64,000 bases of DNA from Prunus persica. Taxonomy: Eukaryota; Streptophyta; Magnoliopsida; Rosales; Rosaceae. The notes under the pieces are model-generated. The model was given only the letters and a program-made list of their open reading frames with translations. It had not been told where the DNA came from and did not search any database. The first letter of the stretch is position 1. Every line of letters starts with the position of its first letter. The DNA is taken from contig NC_034015.1 in the NCBI RefSeq assembly GCF_000346465.2, positions 21,018,462 to 21,082,461 on the forward strand, read 5' to 3'. This document shows, piece after piece, positions 23,677-35,160 of this stretch. A program made the position numbers and the translations under genes.

Positions 23677-26600
23677 ATGGAAGCGGAAAGCAACCAGAAA
23701 TTACCAGTCTCTAGCTCTTCGCAGAGCCAAGAGAGGCTTAAGAAAGGCCCCAAAATGACCAGGAAAGGAGCTTATGCTGCCATTTCCTACATGGCCTCCG
23801 CAGGTTCCTTTCTCTTATATATTCTCCATTGCCCATGCCAGCTTCTTCTACCTTGTCTCTTTTTGTTCTTTTCAGCACTAATGCGTGTATGATCGGTGTG
23901 CCATTTTTTTTTCATTTTTTTTTTCGGTGTGCCATTTTTTTTTCATTTTTTTTTTCTTGTATGGTTTGCTCTGTTTGGTTGATCAGAAAAGAAAGGAAAA
24001 GAAAAGAGTTTTGGAATCTAAAAAGATTTCGGTTTTTTTCTTTTTCTTATTGATGTGATTAACATAATAATTACTGTTAGGCTGAGTGAGGAGGTGTATT
24101 TTGTTTCCTTGATAAAAAATACATTATATTTGTTTATATAGCATTGTATACAGTGACGTATATATGTACATTTGGTTTGGGTTTAAATTGTATACAGTGA
24201 ATAGGCAAAGGTTAGGACATAACTGGGAGAGGATTTGTGGGGTAGTTATTGACTAAAGGATCTTTGAAGAGATAATGTGGTGGGGGCCTTGGAAGACAGA
24301 AGGAACTTATGGTGGACGCATTGATGTGGTCAATTCCATAAATAATGGAGCAGTGAGTCAGTGACAGTGAAGGGACAGAGGAGACTTTCTGGTTTGTTGT
24401 AAGCTTAGACAAAGAATTAGAAGTAAGTTTAACTTTTGCACGGCCATTGTTGAAGAGCATGCCTGTGATCAGGTGATATGGTATTGTAGTAACTGGTAGT
24501 GAGTGATGTTGGTTTTGAATTATGCAGATATACTTTTGACTGGAAGGTTTTGAAAAATGTAGGACTCAGACAAACAAAGGACTGTTGATGAGATAAAAAT
24601 AATTGAAAACGAAGAACTGTTAATGCTCTGTTTTTACCTGCTTATACTTGTTTTTCTTTAATGGGGTTTTCAGCATTGCTCTCTCAGTGGTATGTGATGT
24701 CAGAAGTGCACTGGTCGCAATTGTTTGTGTCTAGTTTCTGTTACCTACCTTTCAAATTTCAATGTATTGGTCAATAATTGTTCATGAAGGCAGCTATTCA
24801 TTCTGCAGTTCTCTTGATAATGTTCAACAAAGCAGCCCTGTCTTCATACAATTTCCCATCTACAAATGTCATCACACTTTTCCAGGTAGCATATTTGCTA
24901 ATTAAGTTGGTTTTTATATGACTTTTCCAGGTAGCACATTAAGCTAATTGAATGGTACCCTTTTTTTTTTTTTTTTTCAGATGCTATCATCATGTACATT
25001 GCTTTATGCAATGAAATGTTGGAAGATTATTTCTTTCACAACTGAACCACAGATCACTACAAACAATCCAGTAACTCTGATACCATTTAAGACGTTGGTT
25101 CACACTCTTCCTCTTGCAATATCCTATTTGCTTTATATGGTAGGTATAGGATGGATAATCTTTCACATTTTTTGGCTAGACATTGTATACGAGTTTCCTT
25201 CTAATGATGGATATCTATAATTCTTATGGTGAAAGTTGGTTACAATGGCATCAGTGCGTGGTATAAATGTTCCCATGTACACCACCCTCAGACGGACTAC
25301 AGTTGCTTTTACAATGATTGTTGAGTATATTTTGACAAGGCAGAAACATTCATATCCTGTTGTGGGCAGGTACGCAATCATTTACTTTTCCTTAATAGTT
25401 TTGTGATTAGGTCTGTGTTGCTAACACCTTGAATGGATTGCATCCAAGGACTTCATCAGTGTCGGGATAATTATACTTGGCGCAGTTGTTGCCGGAGCTC
25501 GGGATTTGTCATTTGATGCCTATAGTTATGGTGTTGTTTTTGTTGCAAATATCTGTACAGCAATATATCTTGCTTCTATAGCTCATATTGGTAGTATCTT
25601 CGTTCTTCTGTCATCTTATGCCTCATTTATTTATGCGAGACTTGGGTATTAGGTAATATTATTAATACATAATATGTTTTAATCATGCAGGTAAGTCCAG
25701 TGGTCTTAGTACCTTTGGCCTAATGTGGTGCAACGGTGAGATAAGTCCTAACAGAAATTTATATGTTCACCTTGAGGTTCATTTTTCCATGAAAAATGTA
25801 CTCTGGTTGAACTAACTTTCTATAGGAATCTATTTTCTGTATTGTTGTAGGAATAATATGTGGACCAATCTTGCTGTTTTGGACCTCAATCAGTGGTGAC
25901 CTAGGAAGGATGATAAACTTCCCGCATTTATTCTCCCATGGGTTTCAGGTGCTCCCCTTTCATGAGAAGAATTGTCATTCTGATAGTACAACCACCAATA
26001 TTCTTCAGATTCTTCACTGTTTGCTGTATATATACTCTCTCTCTCTCTCTCTCTCCCTCTCTCTCTCTCTCTATTCTGTATGGTAATTATGTTGGTGATT
26101 TTACATTGCCTCTACTTCTTCAAATTCAAACTGGTTGTTAATGTTCTCGTTCATAATGAGCCAGACATGTTTCTGTTTACTTGGTATTGTTAACTTATTC
26201 TCAAGCTTGTCAACATGTCTGTCTCCTGGTTGGTCTGGTGCTTAAGCACAAAAAACATTAAACGGAATTCTAGTTTCTCATAAAAAAGAGAACAGTATTT
26301 TAGGCTCTAGCTGTTCCATACAACCCTTGTCCTTGCAGCACTTGGAAAGTTTTCTTATTAATACATGTCGATATGTAATTCCACTTTGATTTCATTAGCC
26401 TACAACCTTCTCCAACAGCTCCTTGTTAGCGAGTTCATAATATGTGACAGAAATTTGTGAGTGTCCGATTTCTTTAAAACTTGTACTTCCATTTTTTCTT
26501 ATCCATCAACTCACTCATTTTGGTATTCTATTTTGAGTACTTTGTATCAATATCTGGGTCGGATGCATCTTGTAGTTCCTCTGTAACTAACTTATGATTA

Positions 26601-27686
26601 ACTACAGTCCTTTCTCAAAGAAATATTAGACTGGTTCCAGAAAACTACCTTTTATCTATATCACTTTGTTTTCCTTTACTGGAGAGCACTGCACATCTGC
26701 CATTGCCATCATTGGAATTTTTTACATGTGTGAGTTGAACTTTCTGAATTGGAATGTTTTGCAGGCTGTGATGCTTTTTTCCTGTGTTATGGCTTTTTCA
26801 ATAAATTATTGCGTATTTTGGAATACAACACTCAATTCAGCTCTCACGCAGACAATTTGTGGTAATTTGAAGGTGTGTAACTCTGTTCGGAACTTTTGCC
26901 ACCCTGACCATACCGACAATTCAAGTGTTGGTCATGTCATATTGATATCATATAGTTGTGTTTTCTTGAAAATGGCGCATTGCTGTTGAGTGTAGAATGT
27001 CAAGTCAAGTGGCTTCCATGTGGTTGTCACCTTTAGGTCAAAAATTCACCAATATAATATTTCTGCAACATCATTTCTTGTTCAATTAAAAAACCCATAG
27101 AGGTGATGGCCCAAACGATACCGGCTGGGGGCCACACCCTGTCAGTTTTCCCAATGATCCATCAAATTGTTTCAAAACTATCCCAGAAGTTTAATAACAT
27201 AGAGCACAAGATGGTGAGAATTTTCAAGTGGTATTCAATTATTACAGAACAGTCATTAGGTTAAAGTGGCAGACCTTGTTCAATTTTCAATTTGGTACTC
27301 CAAACTGCTGGACTTGATATCAGCATTTAGTTGTTTACCTTGAACTGACCAAAAGGATAGGCAAATTTCCAGTTTTGTGATAGTTTTATCATATGCATGC
27401 TACTATTGTCTCTCATCAATCGCAGCTCATCCCTGTACATTCTATTTTAGGATCTTTTTACAGTTGGACTTGGCTGGTTACTGTTTGGCGGGCTCCCGTT
27501 TGATTTGGTAAGCATAAACTCCCATTAGCCTGTAATTCCAGCAATGCTCATTACTGACAGTGAATATTTTGCTTGCTTTTCATGTGAACTACTGCCCTGC
27601 TTTACCTGAAGTTGAATGTTGCTGGCCAATCTCTTGGTTTTCTTGGGTCCTGTTTATACGCTTACTGTAAACTCCAAGGGAAATAA
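23677..27686 (+). CDS. UGNT1: Nucleotide-sugar transporter, UGNT1-like (UDP-GlcNAc transporter)
   Basis: Ten exons (23677-23803, 24809-24885, 24981-25139, 25236-25369, 25460-25590, 25691-25735, 25851-25948, 26765-26872, 27451-27507, 27612-27686) join in frame to 336 aa. It is a drug/metabolite-superfamily membrane protein with about ten hydrophobic segments. Family blocks seen in order are KGAYAAISYMASA, LIMFNKAALSSYNFP, MASVRGINVPMYTTLRRTTV, GARDLSFDAYSYGVVF, GKSSGLSTFGLMWCNGIICG, LNSALTQTICGN and GLGWLLFGGLPFDL. The wording is closest to Arabidopsis UGNT1, a Golgi/ER carrier of UDP-N-acetylglucosamine for glycan and sphingolipid glycosylation. Substrate is inferred from that similarity. The acceptor of exon 4 (gtgaaag) has almost no pyrimidine tract. 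Exon 6 is only 45 nt. Downstream of the exon 2 donor the sequence is duplicated to create a second donor (see findings). I chose the ATG at 23677 because it fits family length and Kozak context (gccATGG). Confidence 0.93.
26036..26073. repeat. (CT)n microsatellite in transporter intron 7
   Basis: Nearly perfect CT run with one interruption, inside the 816-bp intron between exons 7 and 8. Confidence 0.9.
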
Positions 27687-27689
27687 GAA

Positions 27690-28676
27690 GCAAGCATGGC
27701 TGGCTGGTTGGCTGCATCAAGTCTTTCCTTGCTAGAAGAGGTAAAGTGCTCCAATGACTGGGAATGGCTGCCTGCATCAAAATTTGATTTGTATCCTCAT
27801 GAGGAGGTTTCTTAATGAAAAATAGATATAGTTTCTTTATTAGCTACTCTCAAAAGATTAAAAATTTATCAAATATTTGCACAAGTTCTGATTTCACCTA
27901 ATTAAGGTCCCAAAGTAAAGACAATTTTGTCATTGGAAAGAACCAGCCAGTGGCAATTTGCTAATTAAGTAGATTTGACGTCTCATTGGAATAATTTATA
28001 CACGATTTTTATTTATTTATTTGACGGACAGTAACTTGTAGTCTTTTACTCACTTTTGAACAGAGAAAAAGGCTCTCTTGTTCTTAAAGTTGTGAGGGGT
28101 TCTGAGAATTTGCGGAGTCTATTGGTTACCATATTTTGTACAATGACGTTAGTGAATGAGCTTTAATCAGTGAGGTATAGGTCGGGTCGTGCAACAAATG
28201 AATGGCTCGACAGGGATGGCTCAACTCAGCCTCAGGTGATGAGCTTTTGTCCTTGTCCCCACTGCCGACCCGTTTCGTGTTGGGTAACCCGTAAAATAGT
28301 TTGGAGGTCGTAGGAGCTTAGCTTGCATGTGGCGACTTTGGCCGAATGAATGCCATGCATGATTGAAACATAAATGATATCCCCCCCTGATATTTGCAAA
28401 AGCATATTTCGTTCTAGCTCTCTAGGCAACAGGCCAGCTGCTGGAACAACTATACACAAAGCAAAAAGAAAAGAAAAGAAAAGAAAAGGAAGTGGCGTGT
28501 AGTGTGGGAGGCAAGAAATTAACAAACAAAAAAAAGAGAGAGAGAAGAAAAGTGATTTCAAATATTCTGTTTGAAGAAAGAAAAAGAAAACTGTTAAGAA
28601 AGTATGTTTGCTTTCGAGATGAATATTAAAAGGCGAATGCAACATGGCATTGGCCCCCCGCTTAGGCTGAAAGAAA

Positions 28677-28711
<35 letters not shown>

Positions 28712-29218
28712 TATGAGTAGACCATGGATGTCTCTTTGTCTACCTCTTTAATCAAGACTACTCTCAAAAACAAAAAGACCATAAGACCAGCATTCAGCTG
28801 ACTTCTGACCTTGGAATTCATATTTCTTCCTTCCCCTATAATAATAATAATAATAATAAATTAATAATATTGCTGTTTCAACTTATGCATATTCAACTAT
28901 GCATATGATATGATATGCATAAGCTGAAAAAGAAAACGCAAACAAATAAACAAAAGAGAAAATAAGCTGAAACTAGGGAAAGGCTGGCAGGCAAAATAGA
29001 GAAGAGAGAGCAGGCGTAGAAATTCATTAATTGCTTTTGACCTCCTCTCTCTCAGTCTCAGTCTTAGTTTAGACTAAAGATATTGGGGAGAGAGAGAGAG
29101 AGAGAGAGAGAGACCTAGGATCTGGTGTGGAAAGAAATTAAAGATGAGCATTTGGAATGGTTTAAGGCGTGGGGGAATCTGTTTGGGTAGTGGCACGCGA
29201 ACTTGTTATCGCCCCAAA

Positions 29219-29263
<45 letters not shown>

Positions 29264-29554
29264 TTTACTAGTTATAATTTTGAGAGAGTTTTAATTAATT
29301 AAATAAAAGGGTAGGGGGTGAGAGAGGAGGAGGGTTCTTTTGCACTTCCCAAAATCTGCAAAGAGAAGAAGAGAAAGGCAAAGGATGGATGGCCCTTGAA
29401 AAAAAGAGAAGCAAATAATTAAGTATGGGAAGGTGAACGGGGAAAGGGTAGACAAAACCAAGGAAAGTGTCCCCCAGTGGAGGCCCAAGGCAGGGCTTCT
29501 TTAGCGCCGGTGTCTCCGCTCCGGGTTGTTGCCTACTTCGCCTATTTTTTGCTG

Positions 29555-29627
<73 letters not shown>

Positions 29628-29854
29628 GTGTGTAATTGCTTGCATGCTAATTAAACAAAACTCTGTCTGTTTGTGTCTTTGTTTTTGTGTACGTGTGTCT
29701 CTCTCTTTCTCTCTCTAAACCAAGTGTGCATTTGTGTTGTGTGTGTGAAAGATATAGCAACTTTGTACGTACTTCTTCTTTACCCTTCCAAAAACTTAGT
29801 CTTTTTAGACAAAATCCCTTCGCTGACATTCTGCACTCATGTTCCCAAGATTCC

Positions 29855-29895
<41 letters not shown>

Positions 29896-31255
29896 GACTG
29901 GCTGCACATATCATCTTCTCTTTTGACCCATCTTTTTTGGTTGCATTCACTAATTAGGTTAGCTTGACACAGTTTGCATAATAAGAGGAGGTCTATATAC
30001 TGCTACTTTAACCCACTTAACACCTTATCTTTTTCATCCTACTTTCTGTTCACCATTTGATGATGCTGAAATATATATATATATATATATATGGATTGAA
30101 GGGCGACCCACATTTTGGTATCGATCGGTTTGTATGGAAAGAAAGAAAAAGAAAAAAGGTTTGTTTTATTTATTATTATTATATACATGGCGTACAATAT
30201 TATTATTACATATAAGCCAAGCATCTTATTCTTAGGTTAATTAATTAATCACATATTGCAAGCATGGCATACAAAATTGAAAAGGGTGGGGGCTAAAATA
30301 TTAATAAAATTAGTAGAAAGAGAGGCACAATCAAAAGGAGTTGTTTGGGTTTTTTGGTGGGAGAATATTTTCAGGTGCATGCGCAGGGGAAGGTGTTTGA
30401 TTTATTTGAGTACAAACTAAGCATGACAAACCCTAAAGTAAGTGTTGCTCCCCATTGACATCATTCCACTCACCTTCTTCTTCTTCATCCCTTCCCATCC
30501 CGAGGCAAAACCTACCAGTATACATTCTCTGCCTCTCCACCCCTTCCCTCCTCACTCCTCACTCTCTCATCTCTCTCTCACAAATATCACTTGTTTTTCC
30601 CTTGCTCATCTTGTGTGCCATACGTTCATATCTCTTTCCATGAGCTCTTTATTTCTGAACCTCTTAGGTTGAATCCTTGTAGAAACTCTGCATATTAGGT
30701 TGTTTTCTATTGCTGCATGTAATGTTTGTATCATGCATGATTCTAAAATCCCACTTCAATTACTATTGATTTTTTTTTTTCATCCCTTGATTATATACTT
30801 AATTCCTATAGCGGAGTATAAAAATTTTATTGCCCTATGCATTTGAATCGATGGTGCCATTTGGTTATATTTTGAAATCCAACAGACCCACTACTGGCTC
30901 AATTCCACACCTACAATCCACTATACCTTGACCTTCCACTTCACCAACCTATCAGCCACCTAAATTTAATTTCTGTAAAAGGATATTTACCTAAAAACTA
31001 CATTATCCGATGATCACTATTGTTCTTTTTTAATCAGTTAATTGATTATAATTTGGTTCGAGGGACATGGGCCCATATTTGGTATTCTTTATTCAAGTAC
31101 TTTTGCTCCTTTTCTTAGGTAAGTGGCAGCAGCCCTGCTTAAAAGGCAAAAAAATCGCCACAAACTCCTTAGCTAGCCCACATGTTTTGAACATCTTGAC
31201 GTGCTTTCGGGGTCACGGTGAAATGAAAGAACATCTGCTTTATTGCTTAGCTGTT

Positions 31256-31286
<31 letters not shown>

Positions 31287-31300
31287 AATTATAAGAAAGA
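27690..31300. other. Microsatellite-rich intergenic region
   Basis: No protein gene is supportable. The 3' flank of the transporter is followed by a cluster of CT/GA tracts at about 28680-28708, 29091-29113, 29224-29261, 29558-29623 and 29859-29892, an (ATA)n run near 28840-28860, and (AT)n runs at about 30071-30091 and 31268-31286. A CT/CA-rich stretch at 30440-30620 looks like a plant leader and could be the 5' part of the MIR171 primary transcript. That last point is inference. Confidence 0.5.
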
Positions 31301-31334
31301 TCATTCGATGGATCGATATGCATGTTGGGGAAGC

Positions 31335-31442
31335 AAAAGAGAAAGCGATGTTGGTGAGGTTCAATCCGAAGACAGATTTACACATGCCCGCTGCCGTAAA
31401 TTGATCTCAGATTGAGCCGCGCCAATATCACTTTCTCAACTA
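31335..31442 (+). ncRNA. MIR171: MIR171 precursor hairpin
   Basis: The 3p arm at 31412-31432 contains TTGAGCCGCGCCAATATCAC followed by T, a known miR171 form that directs cleavage of HAM/SCL-type GRAS mRNAs. The 5p arm at 31346-31366 begins CGATGTTGGTGAGGTTCAAT, which is the conserved miR171 star strand. The arms pair with the usual few mismatches, and pairing extends outward (GAAAG with CTTTC). The loop is about 45 nt. Orientation is set by the mature strand being on the 3' arm. The promoter was not fixed. Family assignment is very secure; the paralog number is not. Confidence 0.95.
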
Positions 31443-31447
31443 ATTGT

Positions 31448-31476
31448 TGCTTCTTCTTCTTCTTCTTCTTCTTCAT
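31448..31476. repeat. (CTT)n microsatellite after MIR171
   Basis: About eight CTT units directly downstream of the MIR171 hairpin, probably within the primary transcript. Confidence 0.85.
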
Positions 31477-31798
31477 CATGATCAATTGATTTCCTCTCTC
31501 TAACATCATCTATACTATATATGTTCTTAATGAAGTGACTTGTTGCATGATGATATTGCATATGTGTTAGTTTAATGTTAATTTCTGATCAAATGTGCAC
31601 AACAGGTTAATTCGAACTTTTGATCAAATGCATGTGCACTTTCTAATGTAAGATACATACGCGTTTCTTATATGTGCAGTACTAATTACTTCTTCTTTCT
31701 TCCTTTGTGATCCCCAGCAGAGATGCTGCATGCTATACTTCATTTCTGATTCCAAGCAGTCCTCTCGATCTAGCTAGAGATCGATCACAGATATGCAA

Positions 31799-31800
<2 letters not shown>

Positions 31801-31856
<56 letters not shown>
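31801..31856. repeat. (CT)n microsatellite
   Basis: Uninterrupted CT run of about 55 bp between MIR171 and the next gene. Confidence 0.95.
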
Positions 31857-31858
<2 letters not shown>

Positions 31859-32826
31859 GTAATTTCTTGTGATCGATGGAGAGAACTTTAATGACTTTCC
31901 TTTCATGTACATTAATTCTGTTAACTTGTATTCTTTGACAATTAATAGTCAGTCAAACAAGTCAACTCTTTTACTTTTCATAGACGAATTGTTGATCAGG
32001 TTGAACACATTAACATATAAATCAAAAGTCCAATGAATTAGGTTAATGTTTGATTACATCTCTTATAAGCGTAAGTTGGTGTGACGACCAACTCAACTCA
32101 CAGATTTAAAAATATTATCTGTACTGTATTTGAAGACAAAATAAGCGTAATGAGAAGAAGTGGGACTTCATGTCGTCCACGGGTAGCAAAGAAAAAAAAA
32201 GACAATAGGAAAGTTATTGAATCATCAAATAATATGTAAAAATTATTCGGTGGAAGGCTATAGTTCTGGTCGGTGTCGGTTTTCATAAGTTGAGCTTCGT
32301 TCTGTTTTTGACGTTTCTGTTTGTAACCCGATGCTACTTGTTGTGCTGCACAGCTTCTTAGATCTGTAACCTAACCGCTTTCATTTTTCATTAGAGCATT
32401 TAGCCAGCCATGATCAGTTTGGCATATGCAACCACCCCCACCCGTACAGTTAGTTTTTAGGGTAAAACTTTGACCTTTAAACCAATCCCTTGGAATTGGT
32501 TATTTTAAGACTCTGTGGCCCAAAAATATAGCCTAGTCTGTAGGGGCTTTAGAAATTGATGGATTTACCACCCTCCCTATATATTCTGAAATATCCTGAG
32601 CCTTCATTCAACTCAGACGCGTTACAAACAGCTTTGGTTTCTCATATTTCTCTTAGCTAACTGCATCAAAGCCTACCAACAGATTTATTTATTTATTTTG
32701 TAACTAGCTTGCAAGTGCATTCATCGGAGGAGAACCATCCATTTCGTTTATAGGGTACTTCACTTCTCATCCCAGGCCGAGGAATTTAGATTTCTTGTTG
32801 GATATATAATTTTGTGTTCGTATGAA

Positions 32827-33667
32827 ATGGAGGTGGGTACTTGGGAACCGGAGTTGACCAACGTCTCCGCCTGCACCCTATGTGTTCCGGCATCAATTTC
32901 CCCTGGACGGCTGCTCAGCCCCAGCGTTGGAAAGAATCATGCCTACCAAAAGCTGCCCCAACAGCCCCTTAAGCTCTTCGTTATCAAATTGGACGGCTCT
33001 AGCTTTGGTAAGTAAATTAATACATATATATGTTCATGCTTTCTAGGTAGGTTTGTCTGTAGATGTTTGATTGAGTCGTGCTCATGATTTATTTATTGTA
33101 ATTAATCTTTCTTCCTTTTAATGGATGTAGAGGTGGAAGTTCCGAACACGGCGACGGTGGCCGAACTTAAAGAGGCAGTGAAGGGTGTTTTTAATCAGTC
33201 ACCAATAGATGAAATGATTTCATGGTACGCACATATACGATGTGCATGGATTTGGGTTTATGTTTAGAAATTAGTAATTAGATCTGCTACATGTTGCACA
33301 GCTTCATAAAATATTTTGATTTAACAATTCAAATTTCTGATCACAGGTCACATGTGTGGGGTCATTTTTGCTTATGTTATCAAGGCCAGAAGCTTCTCGA
33401 TTATAAGGCATATATCCGACTTTTTGGAATCAAGGATGGCGATCAGGTTGAGAACTATTTTATTTTTTGTCATCTTAATTTTAATTTATATATCTATTTA
33501 GTGGCTTAAAGATCGTATTGTTGTGTATAAATGTACAGATATGTTTTGTGCGGCATGTTTCAATTAAGTATGAGGGCCGGGTAAAGAGACGAATAAGGTT
33601 GTGGAGGAAAAGGATTTATGACAGCCCTGCCTACGAACAGCTTGTGATGAACAATCATTACACGTGA
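32827..33667 (+). CDS. Ubiquitin-fold protein, U11/U12 snRNP 25 kDa (SNRNP25)-like
   Basis: Four exons (32827-33007, 33131-33224, 33347-33446, 33539-33667) give 167 aa. After a variable N-terminus of about 45 residues, a ubiquitin-like fold runs from LKLFVIKLDGSSFEVEVPNT through ATVAELKEAV and LCYQGQKLLDY to GIKDGDQICFVRHVS. A basic tail follows (RVKRRIRLWRKR). The order of these blocks matches plant proteins related to the 25-kDa subunit of the minor (U12-type) spliceosome. Arabidopsis has both a bona fide U11/U12-25K and several ubiquitin-like relatives, and I cannot say which class this is. If true to the family it would act in the nucleus. The first ATG in this frame follows an in-frame stretch with no other Met. 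A TATATATT motif lies about 245 bp upstream. A second, out-of-frame ATG starts 5 nt earlier (32822) and could reduce initiation. Confidence 0.8.
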
Positions 33668-35160
33668 TGAATTGCCATGCAGTATTAGGCTTGTGGACAC
33701 GAATGCTTCCACAGATGAAAAATCTGATATTCCTTCGTTCTATTTTTTTGGTTAGTCATTGTGTTGTTTATAGGTGTAGTAGATTCACAGGAAAATTGTA
33801 AATTGTTGAAATAACATGGTTCGATTGTGACCAAAATCGGAATCGATAAATGTTTCAAGCACCAACGATGCCATGGAAATTTAATTAGGAGACTTATAGA
33901 AGGGTAGGTAGGCGATCAAACATGTTGATGAAAATGTCTTACTCTGCATAATTGTATAGTTAGCCATGAGTTTGGAGTCACTGCAGAACTCATTAACTTG
34001 GACTAATATTTTGCTTTGCTTTGATACATTTGTCTTTTTTGTGTATAGCTAGCTAATTGGACGTAGATCTCATGTACATGTACGTTTGACTCGGTCCATC
34101 TATTTTTATGCCATTTGTTCCTTTTCTTTACTTGTTTATATACGATCCTGTCCTGCCCTCATCTTTCATGAAAAATTTAATCAACATCATGAAACTCCAG
34201 AGTTTGTAGATTGCGGTTGATGGGATAATAAACCTTATAAGAAATTTGAAGATGAGCCATACCATTTTTTCCTTTTGCGGATGGCAAGCATGTTAGTTTT
34301 GGTAACCAAAAGGAATGCTTCAGTACGTATACTGTATGCGCTTTCTGCGTACCCATTTGTATTGTATATGTGTGTGTGGAATAAGTTAAAGGCAGATTCG
34401 ATTTTATTTTTGGGTTAAATAAACGTAGGGTAGGAAGAAGGAGAGATATCAAAACCAGCCAACTTGCAAAATGCTCACGTCATAGAAATTTATGCGCGCA
34501 GAATAAAGACATGCGCCTTTGCATCTGAATTTGTGGACTCTGGAAAGTAGTGAATTTTTGCAGGAAACATGCTGATACATGATGCTGGTAGCTAGCTTAT
34601 CTTTTAGGTATGACCTAAAGGTTTTTCATTACTGATTTAATTATTCGGTTCACACTGAATAGCAAAATTTAGAGAGCAGGTTAACTTATACATTTGAATA
34701 TGTAATTAACAGCAAAACCTGCAGAACTGGAAAGATGTAAAAGGAAAGTGCATGCAGCTTTAAATATAAACTCAAAGTGACTGACATTAGCTGCAGAAAA
34801 TAACAATCTTAGAGAAATGAGAGGTTTATCTAATTACAAGATATCATCAATATATATATATATATATATATATATAGATATATATATATATCTCAACTGA
34901 AACATAGGCAAACCATGACGAATGAGGATTATATTGGTTCCCAAATATTGATGGGTTAGCTGATCTCTAATGCAAGGGTACTTCAAAGGAAAAGGATCTC
35001 ATATCATTCATCTTTCATAGCCTCTTCCATTGTCCCTTTGTCTCTGAAAAAACTCATACACCCCAAAGTTATACAAGCACAAGAAAACTGTCCTCACACA
35101 GCCCATTTAGCAAAGGCAGGACCTTTGTTGGGTCAGTCAAGGAAAGGGGTTGACCGCCCA
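33668..35160. other. Convergent intergenic gap
   Basis: Lies between the 3' ends of the SNRNP25-like gene (+) and the kinase gene (-). It holds their 3' UTRs and an interrupted palindromic (AT)n tract at about 34850-34891. No further gene was seen. Confidence 0.6.

Noticed and set aside
28232..28645. 137-codon minus-strand frame
   Set aside because: Rich in Phe/Leu/Ser from CT-like DNA, with no motif and no splice partners; taken as chance.
29295..29926. Arg-Glu and Ser-Leu repeat frames
   Set aside because: They are translations of GA/CT microsatellites.
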